Shown one piece after another: positions 11,845 to 13,593 of a stretch of DNA of 13,593 bases. Origin of the DNA: Halorhodospira sp. (GTDB lineage Bacteria; Pseudomonadota; Gammaproteobacteria; Nitrococcales; Halorhodospiraceae); assembly GCA_007127935.1 (NCBI GenBank), contig SKYL01000025.1, positions 1-13,593 of the forward strand. The letters run 5' to 3'. A program made the translations under genes and the position numbers. Under the pieces are notes generated by a model. That model had not been told where the DNA came from. It was given only the letters and a program-made list of their open reading frames with translations, and ran no database searches. Every line of letters starts with the position of its first letter. Positions within the stretch are counted from its first letter, which is position 1.

Positions 11845-13593
11845 GCACCGCCGCCGAGTTGGAGCAACGCGTCCAGGAGTTGGAACGCGCCCTGGGGCGC
11901 CAGCGTAAGATCAACCAAGCGCTGATGGACCGGGTCGAGCACACGGTGGACGACGCCGGGGGAACCTACTCCCTATTCGAGCGCAACGCCGTCCTGCGGG
12001 ACGCCGTCCGTCAGCGGACCCACGACCTGGAGGAGACCAACCGCGAACTTCGCCGGCAGCAGGAGATCGCTGAGGAGATGCGGGCGGCCCTGGAGGCGTC
12101 GGAGCGCGATTTCCGCAACCTCTTCGAGGGCTCACGGGACGCCATCATGCTCCTGGACGCGGAGGGCTTCCTGGAGTGCAACGCCGCCACGCTGCGGATC
12201 TTCGGCTGCATCGACAAGGAGCAGTTCCTTGGGCACCACCCGGGCGAGTTTTCTCCCTCCGTCCAGGAGGATGGACGTCCATCCATGGAGGCCGCCGCGG
12301 CGTACATCGAGACCGCGGTGCATGAGGGGAGCGTCTTCTTCGAGTGGCTCCACCGCCGCCGCGACGGAGAGATCTTCCCGGCGGAGGTCCTGCTCAACAG
12401 CGTGGAGTGGAAGGGTCGGCCCAGCATCCAGGCGGTGGTGCGTGACATCACCGAGCGCAAGGCGGCTCAGGCGGCGCTGGAGGCGGCCAGCCAAGCCAAG
12501 AGCGAGTTCCTGGCCAACATGAGCCACGAACTGCGCACGCCGCTCAACGCCATCATCGGCTACAGCGAGATGCTGCGCGAGGACGCCGAGGCCGACGGCT
12601 TCGAGCACACCGTTCCCGATCTGGAGAAGATCCACTCGGCCGCCCACCATCTGCTGACCTTGATCAACGACATCCTCGATCTGTCGAAGATCGAGGCGGG
12701 ACGCATGGATCTTTACGTCGAGACCTTCGACCTGGGTGATGAGATCCATCGCGCCCTGGCGACCATCACGCCGCTGGTGCAGCGAAACGGAAACCGCCTG
12801 GAGGTGAAGACCGGCCCCGACCTCGGGATCATGGAGAGCGACCGCACCAAGGTGCGTCAGATCCTCTTCAACCTGCTGAGCAACGCCAGCAAGTTCACCA
12901 GTGGAGGCGTCATCACCCTGGAGGCGCAGCGAGGCACCGGGGAATTGCTCTTCCGCATCTCCGACACCGGCATCGGCATGACCGCCGAGCAGAAAGAGAG
13001 GCTCTTCCAGGCCTTCACCCAGGCCGACCCCTCCACCACCCGGCGCTACGGCGGCACTGGCCTGGGGCTGGCCATCACCCAGCGCTTCTGCCACATGATG
13101 GGAGGAGCCATTGATGTGGAGAGCCAGCCCGGCCAAGGGACCACCTTCACCGTGACCTTGCCGGCCGTCCTGTCGGAAGAACCCCCGACAAAGGCGGCAG
13201 CAGCGCCGGGGAGCACGCTGGGCGCCGGCGACGAAACGCCGGCGTCCGGCAGTGGCGCACGGACCATCCTGGTCGTGGACGACGACCAATCGGTCCTGGA
13301 GTTGGTCTCACGCACCCTGACCCGTGACGGCTTCCACGTTATCACCGCCGACCGCGGCGTTCGTGCGCTGGAGTTGGCGCGCGGCCACCGCCCCGCGGCC
13401 ATCACCCTCGACGTCATGATGCCGGAGGTGGACGGCTGGTCGGTCCTCACCCAGCTCAAGGCCGACCCGGTCACGGCTGAGATTCCGGTGATCATGCTCA
13501 CCATTGTCAGCGACCGGGAGATGGGCTACTCCCTCGGCGCCTCGGACTACTTGATCAAACCGGTCAACCGGGACGACCTGCGCCGGGTGCTGG
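11841..13593 (+). CDS. PAS hybrid histidine kinase, NosP-associated (NahK-like), 3'-truncated by window edge
   Basis: The frame is open from ATG 11841 to the right edge (584 residues) with no stop. The ATG overlaps the FIST stop (ATGA). Order: N-terminal coiled module (about 1-90), which includes RKINQALMDRVEHTVD and YSLFERNAVLRDAVRQRT; PAS (about 88-205, ending RDITERK); HisKA with His229 in NMSHELRTPLNAII; HATPase with LFNLLSNASKF (342-352), DTGIGM (375-380) and GGTGLGLA (404-411); an Ala/Pro/Gly linker (about 445-473); and a receiver with Asp480/Asp481, phospho-acceptor Asp524 (LDVMMPEVDGW) and Lys573. The N-terminal module matches what I remember as the start of NosP-associated kinases. 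The protein is cytosolic. Phosphate would pass His229 to Asp524 and then to an HPt or another partner outside this view. Confidence 0.92.
   Translation, partial: MSTAAELEQRVQELERALGRQRKINQALMDRVEHTVDDAGGTYSLFERNAVLRDAVRQRTHDLEETNRELRRQQEIAEEMRAALEASERDFRNLFEGSRDAIMLLDAEGFLECNAATLRIFGCIDKEQFLGHHPGEFSPSVQEDGRPSMEAAAAYIETAVHEGSVFFEWLHRRRDGEIFPAEVLLNSVEWKGRPSIQAVVRDITERKAAQAALEAASQAKSEFLANMSHELRTPLNAIIGYSEMLREDAEADGFEHTVPDLEKIHSAAHHLLTLINDILDLSKIEAGRMDLYVETFDLGDEIHRALATITPLVQRNGNRLEVKTGPDLGIMESDRTKVRQILFNLLSNASKFTSGGVITLEAQRGTGELLFRISDTGIGMTAEQKERLFQAFTQADPSTTRRYGGTGLGLAITQRFCHMMGGAIDVESQPGQGTTFTVTLPAVLSEEPPTKAAAAPGSTLGAGDETPASGSGARTILVVDDDQSVLELVSRTLTRDGFHVITADRGVRALELARGHRPAAITLDVMMPEVDGWSVLTQLKADPVTAEIPVIMLTIVSDREMGYSLGASDYLIKPVNRDDLRRVL

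Noticed and set aside
12132..13289. A 385-codon frame antisense to the hybrid kinase
   Set aside because: Low-complexity translation opposite clear kinase and receiver motifs; a shadow of the sense gene.
8213..13593. CRISPR array, toxin-antitoxin pair or phage-defence island
   Set aside because: No spaced direct repeats, nuclease, helicase or toxin-like genes were seen; the accessory-looking region is signalling genes only.

Overview
This window is GC-rich chromosomal DNA, most likely from a gammaproteobacterium. The best indicators are the 3' end of a MutY-type glycosylase followed by a YggX-type Fe(II)-trafficking protein, a Bax-like glucosaminidase and a biosynthetic threonine deaminase of the E. 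coli IlvA type with two C-terminal ACT-like domains. I cannot name the genus. All assignments rest on reading the translations and on remembered family features; no searches were run.

Region 1 (1-3939) is housekeeping. It holds the mutY 3' end, yggX, a tRNA-Phe(GAA) gene with a good promoter and an unusual palindrome cluster in front of it, a small J-domain protein, a solitary moaD, and a tightly divergent rpiA/ilvA pair.

Region 2 (3940-8100) starts with a palindromic repeat element. Then come a TetR-type regulator with a COQ9-like C-terminus, a YdjM-like membrane metal-dependent hydrolase four bases behind it, more copies of the repeat, and a convergent pair of envelope genes (secreted polysaccharide deacetylase and Bax-like glucosaminidase).

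Region 3 (8213 to the right edge) is the most interesting part: a signalling locus laid out around a 342-bp intergenic region. Leftward run a PAS histidine kinase and, overlapping its 3' end by 23 bp, a bacteriohemerythrin with all seven iron ligands. Rightward run a receiver-only response regulator, a FIST-domain protein of the NosP (nitric-oxide-sensing) type, and, with an ATGA overlap, a PAS hybrid histidine kinase with a C-terminal receiver that continues past the window edge. The two kinases are collinear paralogues. FIST protein plus adjacent hybrid kinase matches the known NosP/NahK arrangement. The added receiver protein, second kinase and di-iron O2/NO-binding protein suggest a compound gas-sensing phosphorelay. 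The proteins' families are well supported; the idea that they form one circuit is inference.
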